Below are positions 1-11,139 of a DNA stretch of 64,000 bases, piece by piece. Both the position numbers and the translations under genes were made by a program. How positions within the stretch are numbered: position 1 is the first letter of the stretch; every line of letters begins with the position of its first letter. The notes below the pieces were generated by a model that made no database searches, was not told the origin of the DNA, and saw nothing but the letters and a program-made list of their open reading frames with translations. This stretch comes from Hemerocallis citrina (lineage: Eukaryota > Streptophyta > Magnoliopsida > Asparagales > Asphodelaceae): the NCBI GenBank assembly GCA_017893485.1, contig CM030366.1:49617896-49681895 (forward strand), given 5' to 3'.

Positions 1-705
1 GGGTTACGACGACGGTAGCTCTTGGAGCGACGAGGACTTGGCATGTGCCGGGGGTTGCTTGGAGCTGAGAGAGGAGTTAGGGACCGTCGGCGAGGACTTA
101 GGACCGGAGGAGGAGAGGGAATCCTTGGAGCAATGGTGTTGGGACGGAGATTGAGAGCTTGTAGGACGGTTGCTTGGAACTGCTAGAACTCGGCACGGGT
201 GATGAGTGCCTCATTGTTCATAGGGTGTTGCCGACCGGCAGGGGAATGGGGTCTTCTCCTGTGATGCTCGGGGGACTCTCTCCGCCCCCTTCGGATAGGG
301 GACCTTCTGTAGTCTCGGCGGTGAGGAGATCGCTCATCCGGACGTTGCTGGCGGGAGGCTCCCTCTCGGGCCCGCTTTTCATCCTGACGGCGGAGAAGAT
401 CCTCATCCTTCTGCAGATTGAGGACGGTGTTGCGAAGGTCGGAAGCTCGGGGATTGTGGGAGGCCATAGAATCCGAAGAGGCATTGTGGATGGAGACGTG
501 GTCCAGGGTGGAGAGGTTGTTTCTACGGGTTGGGACCCTTAGGAGGTTGTTGATTCTGAGGAGGAGGCAGGTCCTGTTGGAGAGGGTCCTCGGCTTGAGG
601 CGGAAGTTGCCCCTGCTGTTGAGCGGGTTGAGGGGGGACTTCCTGTTGCTGATCGGGGTTGGGTCCTGGGTTGGACCCTCTGGATCTGGCTTTCCTAGGA
701 GGCAT
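1..705 (-). pseudogene. gag: gag N-terminal part (Tat-type), broken
   Basis: Gag forms the particle of the element. The likely start is the Met at 705 (MPPRKARSRG...), 50 bp after the primer site, followed by a Pro/Gln-rich stretch ending at a stop after about 60 codons. Homology continues in another frame as an Arg/Ser/Pro-rich region (repeated R-R-S-P and R-P-H-S-P motifs) to the window edge, so at least one frameshift separates the parts. The right-hand element has the same order, with its own different lesions. The capsid part would lie beyond position 1. Confidence 0.7.
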
Positions 706-756
706 GGCTGGAGAAGATCTGACCAACGGGAAGGGGGGAGGCTGCTATTCGTTCTT

Positions 757-776
757 TCCCACAGACGGCGCCAATC
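757..776 (-). other. Primer binding site, left Tat element
   Basis: The minus strand reads ATTGGCGCCGTCTGTGGGA directly after the LTR end. This TGGCGCC-type motif follows the 5' LTR of many plant Tat-lineage elements. The same motif occurs at 56541 in the right-hand copy. Confidence 0.75.
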
Positions 777-777
777 T

Positions 778-1372
778 GCTGCCGCTGAATCTGGTGTGGG
801 GGCAAACAGATAGTATTTGTAGATTCTTGGGAAACTTTGAATATCAAACCTGTTACCTGTTCCGCCGGAGTTTGACCGTTGCTCCCGCCGTTCACCTGCA
901 AAAAGTGTGAGACATCGGGGTTGTTCCTGGCGACGCACCCTCCGACGCTCAAGTCAGTAATCAGAAGTGATTATGAAAGAGCGTAAAACTGGCAAAAGAT
1001 TGATTACCTCTTAATGGAGATGGATGGGGGGGTATTTATAGCCGCCGCTGGGGTTAGATTAGGAATGTAATCCCTGTGGTTAGATAAGGAATGTAATCCC
1101 TAATCCCCAGTGAAAGGATAGATATGAATCAGGGTCGTTGATTAGGATTTAATGAGAAACCCTAATTCTATCCTTTCTGGACCGGGTTTGCTGCGGGTTA
1201 AAACCCGTACCCAGTTGAGGTGGATCCGTTCGCGGGTTAGTGGGTTTCCAAGAAGGAGAACCAGTACCCGCTTCATACCCATTGGTAGGTGAAATTACCG
1301 TTTTACCCCTGGGCTTCAAGATTCGTGCTTGATTTGGATGGTTCCGATTTAACCCTATTTCTAGCCATATCA
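778..1372 (-). repeat. 5' LTR of left Tat-type element
   Basis: A roughly 595 bp LTR starting TGATATGGCT at 1372 and ending near GCAGCA at about 778, immediately before the primer site. The start is set by the break in chromovirus homology at 1372/1373. It matches 55945-56537 over its length. The open frames in it are chance frames that are also open in the other LTR copy. Confidence 0.85.
1033..1040 (-). promoter_or_regulatory. TATA box of left Tat LTR
   Basis: TATAAATA on the minus strand, next to a C-rich run, about 335 bp into the LTR. The other copy has TATAAACA at the equivalent place (56277). Position within the LTR fits the U3/R boundary. Confidence 0.55.
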
Positions 1373-2484
1373 ATCTTATATGGGCCTAAGAACCTCGGGG
1401 CTAACTTTCCACCCTTGCCAAATCGGATCACACCATTACTGGGCGATAACTTCAGAAAGAAAAAGTCACATTCCTTAAACTCAAGGTCCCTTCTCCGATT
1501 GTCTGCATAGCTCTTCTGCCTGCTCTGAGTATCCACCAACCTCTTCCTAATCAGATCAATCTTTTCAGAGGTTTGCTGCACAATCTCAGGCCCAAACATC
1601 TGAAGCTCCCCAACTTCGAACCAACAAACTGGCGTTCAGCACTTAATGCCATACAAAGCTTCATACGGCGCCATCCCAATACTAGTCTGAAAATTGTTGT
1701 TGTAGGCAAACTCCCCCAAAGCTAGATGCCTTTCCCAACTGCCTCCAAAATCTAGCATACAACACCGAAGCATATCCTTAAGAATATGATTGACTCTTTC
1801 GGTCTTTCCAACGGTTTGAGGATGAAAAGCAGTGCTAAAATCCGTCTTGGTGCCCAAAGCTGTTTGAAAACTCCTCTTGAAATGCGAAGTAAACCGCGAA
1901 TCTCGATCAGACACAATAGTTAACGGAACACCATGAAGCCTGACGATCTCCCTGACATATATCTCAGCTAACTTGTCCATCGAAGTAGTGAGTTTCAACG
2001 CCAAGAAGTGAACGGACTTGGTAAGTCGATCGACTATAACCCAAATCGCATCATTGCTCTTTGAATTCTTGGGCAAGCCCGTGATGAAATTCATACTGAT
2101 GTTATCCCACTTCCATTCCAGAATAGGTAACGGTTGTAATAGACCTTCGGGTATCTGATTCTCTGCTTTGACTTGCTGGCAAATCTCACACCTCGCCACA
2201 AATTCAGCCACATCCCGCTTCAAACCTGACCACCAGAAATGCTGTTTAATATCCTTGTACATCTTAGTACTTCCAGGATGTACTGACAAAAGATTAGCAT
2301 GAGCCTCCTGAAGAATACTTTCTTCCAAGTCCGACTGATCTGGAACACACAGCCTCTCTCCAAACAACAACACTTCATCCCTGATTTGAAATTCGGGCAA
2401 CCTGCCTGAACCAACCTGCTCCTTCATCTTGAGAATATCAGCGTCTTCCTTCTGGCTTGCAATAATCCTTTCATTCAGCATAGG
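1373..2484 (-). pseudogene. pol: Chromovirus integrase, copy 1 (truncated by insertion)
   Basis: Integrase joins element DNA to the chromosome. The main frame (2481-1636) has the zinc-binding HHCC region (...VHPGSTKMYKDI... and CEICQQ) and the catalytic core with VSDRDSRF and the GKTERVNH glutamate. The first catalytic position reads ISMNFITGLP, so the expected Asp of the M-D-F motif is Asn. A frame change near 1620 leads to the C-terminal GPY-type region (GKLAPRFLGPYKI), which stops at 1373 where the Tat element is inserted; the chromodomain is missing here. A stop (TAA, 2487-2485) separates this part from RNase H; copy 2 has a stop (TAG) at the same place. Confidence 0.85.
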
Positions 2485-2487
2485 TTA

Positions 2488-3249
2488 AAGCCTCAACTGA
2501 GCTAAGGATGCTCCCAATCCTTATAAAACAGCTTCAATACCAGCCCGATCTAATTCCTCTGCAAGATGCCTCTGAGTTGTAAACAAACTGGCCAAACTGC
2601 TCTTGCGGCTAAGTGCATCAGGAACAACATTAGCCTTTCCAAAATGATACTTGATCTCAGGACAAATGTCCTCAAGTACTTCCAACCAACTCCGCTGCCT
2701 CAGATTCAGATCATTCTACTGATAGATGTATTTCAAGCTCTTATGGTCTGTGTACATGTTCAGTTTCTCACCATACACATAGTATCTTGATTGCTTTAAG
2801 GTGAAGATAATCACAGCCAGCTCCAGATCATGAGTCAGATAATTCTTCTCATGCGGTCGTAGTTGCTTGGACCCATAAGCGATCAGTTTCCCTTCTTGCA
2901 TTAAAACACAACCAAGCCAGCGATGTGAAGCATCGCTGTAAACATCATACTCAACATCTGCTCTAGGCAACGCCAAAATAGGTGCAGTAGTCAGCTTCTC
3001 TTTAAACTCCTGAAAGCTTGCCTCGCACTGATCGGTCCACTTGAAATTTTCATTCTTCTTGGTCAGACCAGTGAGCGGCACGGCTATCTGAGCATAGCCC
3101 TGAATGAATCTCATGTAGTATCCAGTCAATCCAAGGAAACTACTGATTTCCTTCACTGTAGTACGCCTTTCCCAATCTCTCTCTGCCTCTATCTTCTGAG
3201 GGCCAGTTGCCACTCCCTCCTTAGAAAGGATGTAACCTAGGAATGCCAC
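2488..3249 (-). pseudogene. pol: Chromovirus RT end and RNase H, copy 1
   Basis: The frame 3249-2716 covers the RT thumb ([20 protein letters not shown]) and the RNase H domain with the [17 protein letters not shown] motif containing the first catalytic Asp, the E of [10 protein letters not shown] and the [10 protein letters not shown] motif. RNase H removes the RNA strand during reverse transcription. A stop near 2715 breaks the frame; homology to the copy at 14249-14878 continues to 2488 with frame changes. Confidence 0.85.
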
Positions 3250-3950
3250 TTTAGATTTCTAGAAATCGCACTTGGATAACTTGGCATACAACTCCTACTC
3301 TTCCAGCTTCTTCAAAACTGCTATCAGATACCCTGTGTGCTCCTCCTCCACTTGGAGTACACAAGAATATCGTCGATTAACACCACGACGAAAGAATCAA
3401 TGAACGGCCTCAGAACTCTGTTCATCATGTCCATAAAGATTGCAGGTACATTCGTCACTCCAAATTGCATAACTAAGAATTCGTAATGCCCATGTCGAGT
3501 TCTAAATGCAGTCTTATGCACATCTTCAGTTTTCACTCGAACTTGATGATATCCTGATCGAAGATCTATTTTGGAGAAAGCAGCAGCTCCTTGTAGACGA
3601 TCAAACAAGTCATCAATTCGGAGAATAGGATATTTTTTCTAAACAGTGATCTTATTTAGCTCACGGTAATCGATACACATCCTCACCGATCCATTGTTCT
3701 TCTTTACCAAAAGCACCGGCGCTCCCCAAGGTGATGCACTCGGTTGAATAAAGCCCTTCTCCAACAGTTCCTCAATCTGCTGTTTCACCTCATCCTGCTC
3801 CACCGGAGCCATCCTATACGGTGCCTTGAAAATGGGTGCACTCCCTGGCTGAATAGTGATGCTGAACTCCACTTCACGATGTGGGGGTAACCCAGGAAAA
3901 TCTTCCAAGAATACGATCGGGTAATCTCGAACCACCGGAATTTGCTGCAC
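3250..3950 (-). pseudogene. pol: Chromovirus reverse transcriptase, copy 1
   Basis: Two frames carry the RT: 3950-3639 with the linker and the first fingers motifs ([36 protein letters not shown]) and 3608-3324 with [15 protein letters not shown], the palm motif and the catalytic [13 protein letters not shown] at about 3640 and further changes at about 3323 and 3253 break the frame. Copy 2 does not have the 3640 or 3253 stops, so these lesions arose after the copies separated. Confidence 0.85.
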
Positions 3951-3959
3951 GTGTACAGG

Positions 3960-4385
3960 AACCCCTTTCTTCTAGCTGATTGCAGCCACCAAATCTGAAC
4001 ATCTCCTTTTCCCTTGGAAAGTGACTTCAGGTCCACCTAGAGCCTTCACTGTTACTATCTTGGTTTTACACTCGATGATCACACTTTACACCGACATCCA
4101 ATCAATGCCAATGATAACATCAACTCCCAAGACATTCAGCTCGATCAGATCAATCCCAAAAATTCTATCTCCAATCATGATCTCGCAGTCCGCATAGTAC
4201 CAATAAGTGGTTAAAGTCTTCCTTGACGGAGTTGCTATTGCTAAAACCTTGCCTGGAAATATCTTCGGTTCAACTCCTAGAACTTTAGCAAATTTAGGTG
4301 ACACAAAGGTATGAGATGATCCAGTATCGAACAAAACAACAACTTTCTTTCCATTCAAATAAGGTTCTCTTGTTACATTACACAC
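3960..4385 (-). pseudogene. pro: Chromovirus aspartic protease, copy 1
   Basis: The protease cuts the Gag-Pol polyprotein. The frame 4385-4086 has the active site LFDTGSSHTF and the downstream GVDVIIGIDWMSV motif typical of chromovirus proteases. It ends at a stop near 4086, while copy 2 stays open. At about 3973-3975 there is a TAG between the protease tail (AIS) and the RT linker (KKGVPV); the same TAG is in copy 2 (about 15736). Confidence 0.82.
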
Positions 4386-4442
4386 ACTCGTTACATAACA
4401 GTTTACAAAATAAGCGGGAAAAAAGACAACAGAAAAATACTC

Positions 4443-5411
4443 CTAAACACCCTCACTCGTACCGGTGATGATGTGATCGACTTCATCAGCATCAGTTTTA
4501 GTCAAGGCAAATACTCGCCCCTGCTGGTACGGCTTCTTCCCGGTTTGCTGAGTTGGTCCATTACGGACGACATACTGCAGCTTGGGGCAATTAGACTTGT
4601 AGTGACCTGTCTCTCCACAGTTGAAACAAGTCACAAAAGGTCTCACCTAAGTATTCCCGGGTCTGCCTGCCACATGAACAGCATTTGCACCCGTAGGCTT
4701 GAACCTTTGAGCCGGCGGCTGTCCCTTGACATTTCCAGCAACTGCGGGCCTCTTCCCCACATTCCAGTTGTTCCTCCGATTCTGAACACCGTGGAAATGC
4801 TCCATGCCTGCCTCAGTGGCTGCCGCTCATTTGAACAGGTAGTCAAACATCCTGATATCGAGGGGTATCATCCCGATTCTCAGACTTTGCCTCAACCCAT
4901 GCTCGAACTTTCGAGCCTTCTTTGCCTCGTCCATCACCAGTTCGGGCGCATACCTAGAGAGCTGAGTGAATCTTGTCTTATACTCCCTAACCGACATGTT
5001 GCCCTGCTGCAGTGCTAGAAACTCTATGGCCTTCTTCTCCCGGACGTCTGATGAAAAATACTGACTGCAGAATTCCTCCAAGAATTCCTCCCAGCCAAGA
5101 ACAATATTTCCCATCATCTGCTTCATCGGCTGTCACCACACAGCCGCGTCCTTCTCAAACTGCAGCGCAGCCAGCTTCACCTTGCTGCCCTCCGGAGTCT
5201 CCAAGACTTCAAAAATAGTCTCTACCTGTCGAATCCAATTATCAGCCGTGTCAGGGTCGGACTTACCCCCAAACACGAGTTTGATTGCTTCGGGTACTGG
5301 ATTCGCAGGCACTCTTTCCTGATTCTGATTCATGGCAACGGCATTGAGTGTCTGATAGACCCTCGCTAACTCCGTTTCCAAGTCCAGACCTTCTCCGTTT
5401 TTTCTAGCCAT
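4443..5411 (-). pseudogene. gag: Chromovirus gag, copy 1
   Basis: The start is the Met at 5411 (MARKNGEGLDLETELARVYQ). The capsid-type region has NWIRQVETIFEVLETPEGSKV, FLEEFCSQYF and MSVREYKTRFTQLSRYAPEL, and ends with a complete CCHC zinc knuckle (CFNCGETGHYKSNC, near 4620) that binds RNA. An in-frame TGA follows KDAAVW (5135-5133); copy 2 has the identical TGA. Frame changes near 4830-4850 split the linker from the knuckle. Confidence 0.83.
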
Positions 5412-5550
5412 ATTCTGATGCAAAAGATCCATTAAATCGAAGTATAAAACATGAATTTTAAATCAACTTTTCATTTCATTGAATTCCAAACTTTATACAT
5501 TCAAATTTAAAATATTTCTGACATCAAATGATAGCAGTGAGAAGATACAA

Positions 5551-5962
5551 TAGTCTAGTTCCTATGGTTCATCTTAGCTTCTCGAAGTTCTTCCCGTAGT
5601 TCCGTCACCTCTTCCTTCAATACATTGTACATGTTTTTTCTCTTCTCGAGTTCCCAAACACGATGACTGAAAGTTGCAATGCTTTCCTTGCACTTCGCAC
5701 ACTGTGCCTGCAGCAGCTCCGCTCTCTCCCTTCGAGTCTCTACCTACCTCTGAAGAGACACAATGAGACTACTCGGAACTGGTTCTTCCTCGTCGGAGGA
5801 ATTATCAGATGAATCCGGAGGTGAAGTGATCTCTCTGGACTCAGGCCATTCCTCTTCAAATTCTTCAGGATCGTCTTCGTCTGAATCAGCTTACCCGGGG
5901 TAGTAATCCTCCTCAACTATGAGCCAATCATCATCTCATGCTGGGTCGAAGTGGTCCACCAT
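5551..5962 (-). pseudogene. Leader ORF upstream of gag, copy 1 (broken)
   Basis: This is homologous to the open leader frame at 17325-17831. It starts at the Met at 5962 (MVDHFDP), has the acidic stretch (DPEEFEEEWPESREI) and the C-terminal Lys/Glu-rich helix (KEEVTELREELREAK). It is broken by TAA after YYPG and by a stop after VSLQR, neither present in copy 2. I do not recognise a named family. Confidence 0.6.
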
Positions 5963-6094
5963 CTTAGTGAAAGGAGAAGATGCATAAATCATAGAGCAAC
6001 ACAAATGTAAGTGACTTACATTTAAATCTCTAGACTCAACACACGCTTTAATGTCCACTTCTAGGGTGTCGTTGCTTATAAACTTGGAAGCGTG

Positions 6095-6106
6095 GCTCTG
6101 ATACCA
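6095..6106 (-). other. Primer binding site (initiator Met tRNA), copy 1
   Basis: TGGTATCAGAGC on the minus strand, three bases (GAG) after the LTR end. It is complementary to the 3' end of plant initiator Met tRNA, the usual primer of this lineage. Confidence 0.9.
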
Positions 6107-7734
6107 CTCTGTAACACCCCGAATTCTAAATCAGACTGAATTCGAGTTCTACAGGATCTTTTCACTTCACTTCGTACAATTTTACATGGAAATTAAAACT
6201 TTACTTTACATCAGAGTTACATTTACATTAATACTTATAAAGCGAAAGCAAATTTTACAACAATGAATGAAATACAACAACAGTTGAATAATCTTTAAGC
6301 ATAATTTCCACCTTAGTCTTTTTAATGTACTTTATCCTGCATAGAAAACTGTGAGCAAGTCAGTTCATTCAACTGATGAAATATTATACACGGCCATCCT
6401 CTCTATGCCGGAAACAGTATAACGATTCTCAATACTTAACACACCACAAACTTGTTCACAAACAAAGCTAAGGGGACTATCCTATTGATGTCGTGTCGTG
6501 ATTGTGCACTTAGTCCTAAATGCAATTATTTAGGTTATATGACAATAATGCGCACTTGTTCAGAGTCAATGCAGTCCATACCACATAGGTCCGAGGGCAA
6601 GCCCTTACCATTCTTCATCTTGTAGGGTTCAATCCCTCGCCATGACTTAATCAACTACTGTAACTACGGTAGGTATCCTAGATGTACTATGAGTTACGAG
6701 CTCACGCCTAGGTGCCTTGGAGAGAATCCCAACGCACTGTCACATGACTCATCATGCAGGCATTCTGTGGTAATTCACCTCCTACCGTAGACATGACACC
6801 ACCCGTAATTACCAAACACCCCACGAGCGTCACCACTGGGACGGTACTCTGGAGCAGTATCCGCGCCCTACTCATGACGCATCATGGGACATCCTGTGAA
6901 TATTCTTATGCCGCCAATCTTATGGCCCTCATACTTATGCTTTTCTCTTACTTTTATCACATCTTCACTATGTATCTAGTCCTCAATTTAATTGAATCAT
7001 GAACAAAATCAATCCCTTAGGGTTAGCACTCCCACTATACCGGTCTTATTCAATCATTTAACATGATCCAATACTTGGTCTTTTCATTTCAAATATCATC
7101 TCAACATTTCTTTCATTGCCGGTATGAGGCTTAGCTACACCATAATTCTTAATTTCAACTCATAATAACAACGTCGAGTTTTCCATACTCATAAGTTCTC
7201 TTTTTCATGATTAACAATAATTTTCATTTCATGTTCCTAGCATTTATATATTTATATTCATAATATCCTTCATAACTCATTATGTCATTTAATTTCACTT
7301 TCATACACAATCTCATGCAAAAACAATATAATTTCATTTTTCTAACTTGTCACATTCCTAATTTATTCTTTCCACAAAATTCTATTATTCTTATTTTAAC
7401 AATACTAATTTCACAATTTACAACTTAAATTAATTTCACAATTCACACTTTCAAATTTCTCATTACTAATTCTCATTTTTAAACTCCTTAAAACAACCCA
7501 ATTTTTTTTGTTTCCTTTATCCAAAAGACAATTTAATTTAACAATTAAAACAAGTCTTTTCTTGCAAATAGCCTCAAATTCTCAATTATACTACACCAAA
7601 AGTTATAAAAATTATCTCATTAAGTCTAAATAATTTCAGTAAGTTTTTCGATATTTTCCCTCAATTTTAATTTATTTTTAAAACTCAAACAATATTAATT
7701 TTTTCCCCCAAAAAAACAACTTTTTTAAACCAAC

Positions 7735-7806
7735 AGCCCCATCCGGATTCGAACCCACGAACAGCGACCACGTAGGCGCCCCCAAAGACCACTACGCCAA
7801 ACCACA
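7735..7806 (-). other. tRNA-like sequence 1 in shared LTR
   Basis: The minus strand has an A-box match TGGCGTAGTGG (7799-7789) and a perfect B-box match GGTTCGAATCC (7755-7745), 33 bases apart as in a normal tRNA gene. The T-arm pairs only in part, so it is not a functional tRNA as it stands. The same pair is in the other LTR of the family at 19537-19483, and a similar one in the divergent solo LTR at 11205-11152. It lies in sense orientation to the element. Confidence 0.5.
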
Positions 7807-7884
7807 GAAGCGATATGTAAAGGTTTATAACCGATATGTATTAACTCTCGGGTGTTCGAGATTTTTCAAAAAAAAAAAAAGTAA

Positions 7885-7985
7885 AAGCTCCCACCCTGTA
7901 TCGAACCCGAGACCAGAGCCACCCCCCTCCCGCGCTACAGTAGCGCCCAAACGCCCTTCGACCAATTGGTCTAAGTGACTAGATT
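7885..7985 (-). other. tRNA-like sequence 2 in shared LTR (degenerate)
   Basis: The minus strand has TAGACCAATTGG (7973-7962), resembling a D-arm/A box, and GGTTCGATACA (7907-7897), a B box with two or three mismatches. They are 54 bases apart, longer than in a normal short-armed tRNA; the interval contains a 6 bp hairpin (GCGCTA/TAGCGC). Equivalent sequence is at 19625-19725, and the solo LTR has a better preserved tRNA-like unit at the same relative place (11298-11370). Confidence 0.35.
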
Positions 7986-8911
7986 GTCTCACAACTAGTT
8001 TGGGTTGGGTTTGATCTAATTCTCAGTTCATTTCTAATTTTTCATAATTCCCAAAACGATTTTGTTACTTTTTTTACTCTTTTGAAAGCAAAATTTTCCA
8101 AATTATAACATCATAACATTATAGTAAACCAGTATTTTTATACTCATTATTTGTTTTATAAAATATGCATTTTGGTCCTACTTTATGTTCTATGTCCATA
8201 ATTTCGACATTGAGAACAATATCATATTTCTTCATAATTTTGAGTTAGATTTCCACAAATCTACTATGTTCCTTTGTTCCTTTACTTAATAACATCCTAC
8301 AACACTTTTAGAACACAAATCTCATCTTTCTACAATAATGAAACTTTATTTTAGACATTCAACTACACATGATGCATTTAATCAACGATTTGTCTCATAA
8401 GAACAAATTTCATCATTGAACTCAATTGAAAACATATAGCATGACAACATGATAATTTCTAGCACTTTAATTCACCATTTATCAACTAGCAATCATTTTA
8501 CCAACCATTCTCTAAATTACCACTTCATCTCTAATTAAGCAAACATGGGTCCAATTTCACATAGTTGTTTCTTAGTAATTTTGTCAAAGCATTCCTAGCA
8601 TGGTATCTAGATTTAGAGGCATGAAAAACGCCCACCTATTGGAGAAAAGGAAATGAAAGCTCCTAGAATCTCTTGCAATGCAATAAAGTGGCCTTCTCCT
8701 CCTTGATTGTATTGCCAAAACACCTCCTCTTTGATGCTTGATTGGAACCCAAGACCACCCTTGCTCCTTGGATGTAGGCTGGCCTCCACTTGAGGGAACA
8801 CACACACACAGGCACACTATAATCTTTTACTCACTAACACTTCTCAATCTTTTCTCACTTAGTCTTTTTCTCTCTTAATAATTTGTAGTGTACAAATGAG
8901 AAGAAACTAGG

Positions 8912-8922
8912 GGTATTTATAC
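8912..8922 (-). promoter_or_regulatory. TATA box of shared chromovirus LTR
   Basis: GTATAAATACC on the minus strand, about 545 bp into the LTR, followed by a purine/pyrimidine-rich leader. The other LTR has the identical motif at 24005-24015. Confidence 0.6.
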
Positions 8923-9466
8923 ACTTTTAGGATGAGAATAGATGGATACAATTTAATCAAGGAGTTAGAGATCAAGGATCAAGATGAAAAGGAAAGTTGT
9001 AGTAACTTCCATGATCTCATAACCACCCCTCAACTCAAGTCCACTCCCCCACTCTTCTCTAGTCGCAATCCGGCCTACCCTAGGGTGTGCAACGCACACA
9101 CTAGTGCATGCACCTGCCCCAACTAGTGTCCCCTATTAAAAGTTGTACATTTTTAATTCATTTATTGCGTATTAGTTGTGTCTACATTACGAGTCATCAC
9201 AATTAAAAGGATAATTAATTTGTGGGCTTCAAAAATAGTGCGCTTTTAGACTCATGGGTCAAAATAAAATATTTAATTAATTAGGTTGGGCTTAAATTAG
9301 AAAAACAAGCTTAGGCTTTTTAAAATAGGATTCTAGAAAATAAAGTGAAAGAGAGAAAACAATTGTTTGTTCATATTATAAAAGATAATTTTATAAGAAA
9401 ACATTAATACAAAAAATTGTACGTGCACAACACGTAAAATCAACAATAAAAATTCTGGGTGTTACA

Positions 9467-9575
9467 ACACTCCCTCCTTAGAATAGTTCCGTCCCCGGAA
9501 CTACAATTAAAGGATGAGAAAACAAAACACGATAAGAAGAAACAAAGAAAATACAAATCAAACAAAAAGCTCAGG
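9467..9575 (-). other. 3' end of chromovirus internal region with polypurine tract
   Basis: On the minus strand this begins with the last codons of the chromodomain frame (stop at about 9560), continues as a short 3' untranslated stretch, and ends in GGAACTATTCTAAGGAGGGA (about 9490-9471), the polypurine tract priming plus-strand synthesis, just before the LTR start at 9466. It was separated from the rest of the internal region by the solo LTR at 9581-12835. Confidence 0.8.
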
Positions 9576-11139
9576 ATGATTGTAATGCCCCGAATCCCAA
9601 ATACACTGAATTCGAGATGTTCTACATGATCTTTTCGCTTCCTTTAGTACAATTTCACAAGGAAATTTAAACTTTTCACTTTACATCAGAGTTTACATCA
9701 ATATTACATTTACATTGCACAGCGGAAAGTAAAATTTTACAACAATGAAAACAAGTATGCAACAACATTGAGTAATCTTTAAGTATTTGTTCCTCTTTAA
9801 TCTTTATCAAGCTATTTACCTGCATATAAGACTGTGGGTACGTCAGTTTATTCAACCGACGATCATTATACACGGCCATCCTCTCTATGCCAGAAATAGT
9901 ATAACTTAATTTTCCATATTTAGCAAACACAAACTTGTCACATTTCAAACTAAAGAGACTACCCTATTGATGTCGTGTTGTGATTGTGCACTTAGTCCTT
10001 AATGCATTTATTTATATTACATGACACTAATGCGCACTTGTTCGGATTCTATGCATCCCATACTACATAGGTCCGAGGGCAAGCCCTTAATCGTTCTTCA
10101 TCTTTGTAGGGTTCAATCCCTCGTTATGACTTAATCTACTACTGTAATTACAGTAGGTATCTTAGATGATCTATGAGTACAAGCTCGTGTACAGAAAATT
10201 CTGGAGAGGAATCCCACGCACTGACACGACGCATCGAGCAGGCAACCTATGGACAATTCAGCCTCACTTCATGGCACACGATCCTCTTGCAGTCACCAAA
10301 CATCCCACAAGCAACGCCATCGGGACTATAATTCTGGAGTAGTGCCCACGCCATGTCTTGACGCATCAAGCAGGCAACCTATGGATCACTCTCATACCGC
10401 CACTCTGATGGCCCTCATACTCGTGTTTTTCTCCTACTTTCATCACGTCTCCACTATGTACTAATCCTTAGTTTCTTTTATCAAAATCATGAACAAAAAT
10501 CGAAGCTCTAGAGTTAGCCTCTCCACTAAACCGGACTTATTCATTCATTTCAACATGACCAACCTTGGTCTTTCTTTTCAAATTTCATTTCATTTCATTT
10601 TCAAATGCCGGGGGAGACTTAGCTACTCTTTTATTTCAATTTTCAATTCACAATTTCCAAAATGAGCATTTCCAACTCATAAATTCTCATGTTGAGTTAT
10701 CATACTCAAATGTATATTCTCTTTTCAAATCATGATTTCAAATTTGTTCAAATAGTCCATAACTACACATGAATATCATATGCTTTATCAATTATCACTT
10801 CATATCAAAATTTCACATTACTAACAAATATTCACAATTCGTATTTTTCACATTATTCTCAAATGAGAATAAATTGCATTATGTCACACAATAAGATTTC
10901 TCTTTGCCAAATAATCTTCTAATCCTTCATTTCAATTTCTTCTTGTAAGTTATAATTTTTCACAAAGTATATATCTAGAACCATAGTTCTATTTATGCCT
11001 TTTATTCTCAAATCATAGTGTATTTCATGCAAATAATCCCCAAATCATTTTTATAAAGTCCCTTATATTTTTAGGAGAATAACCATATTTTTTTCATAAT
11101 TTTTGGGCAATTAAAACCCCAAAAAAAAATTTCTCATTC

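Larger units (their letters stand above)
1..1372 (-). mobile_element. Tat-type Ty3/gypsy element, 5' end only
   Basis: Read on the minus strand this is a 5' LTR (1372 to about 778), a primer site and the start of gag, running off the left edge. It is closely similar to the plus-strand element beginning at 55945, which shows the full Tat-type pol. The insertion point is defined by comparison: the chromovirus sequence at 13139-13150 continues without interruption, whereas at 1373 it stops and the LTR start TGATATGGCT appears. The element therefore inserted into the integrase region of the chromovirus in the same orientation. The other end and the target duplication lie outside the window. Confidence 0.88.
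6110..9466 (-). repeat. Shared chromovirus LTR (3.36 kb)
   Basis: Minus strand TGTAACACCC (9466) to GGGGTGTTACA (6110). It is preceded by a polypurine tract (9467-9480) belonging to the upstream internal region and followed by a primer site belonging to the downstream one, so one LTR serves two units. It is highly similar to 17892-24559 once the nested insertion there is removed. It holds a TATA box, a pair of tRNA-like sequences, and AT-rich stretches. The open frames in it are not supported as genes. Confidence 0.88.

Noticed and set aside
174..542. 122-codon frame on the plus strand
   Set aside because: It is the antisense of the Tat gag; the same frame appears reversed in the right-hand copy, and the minus-strand homology explains it.
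8584..8817. 77-codon minus frame, also at 23677
   Set aside because: Leader region of the chromovirus LTR just after the TATA box; the two copies differ in N-terminus and C-terminus and show no domain.
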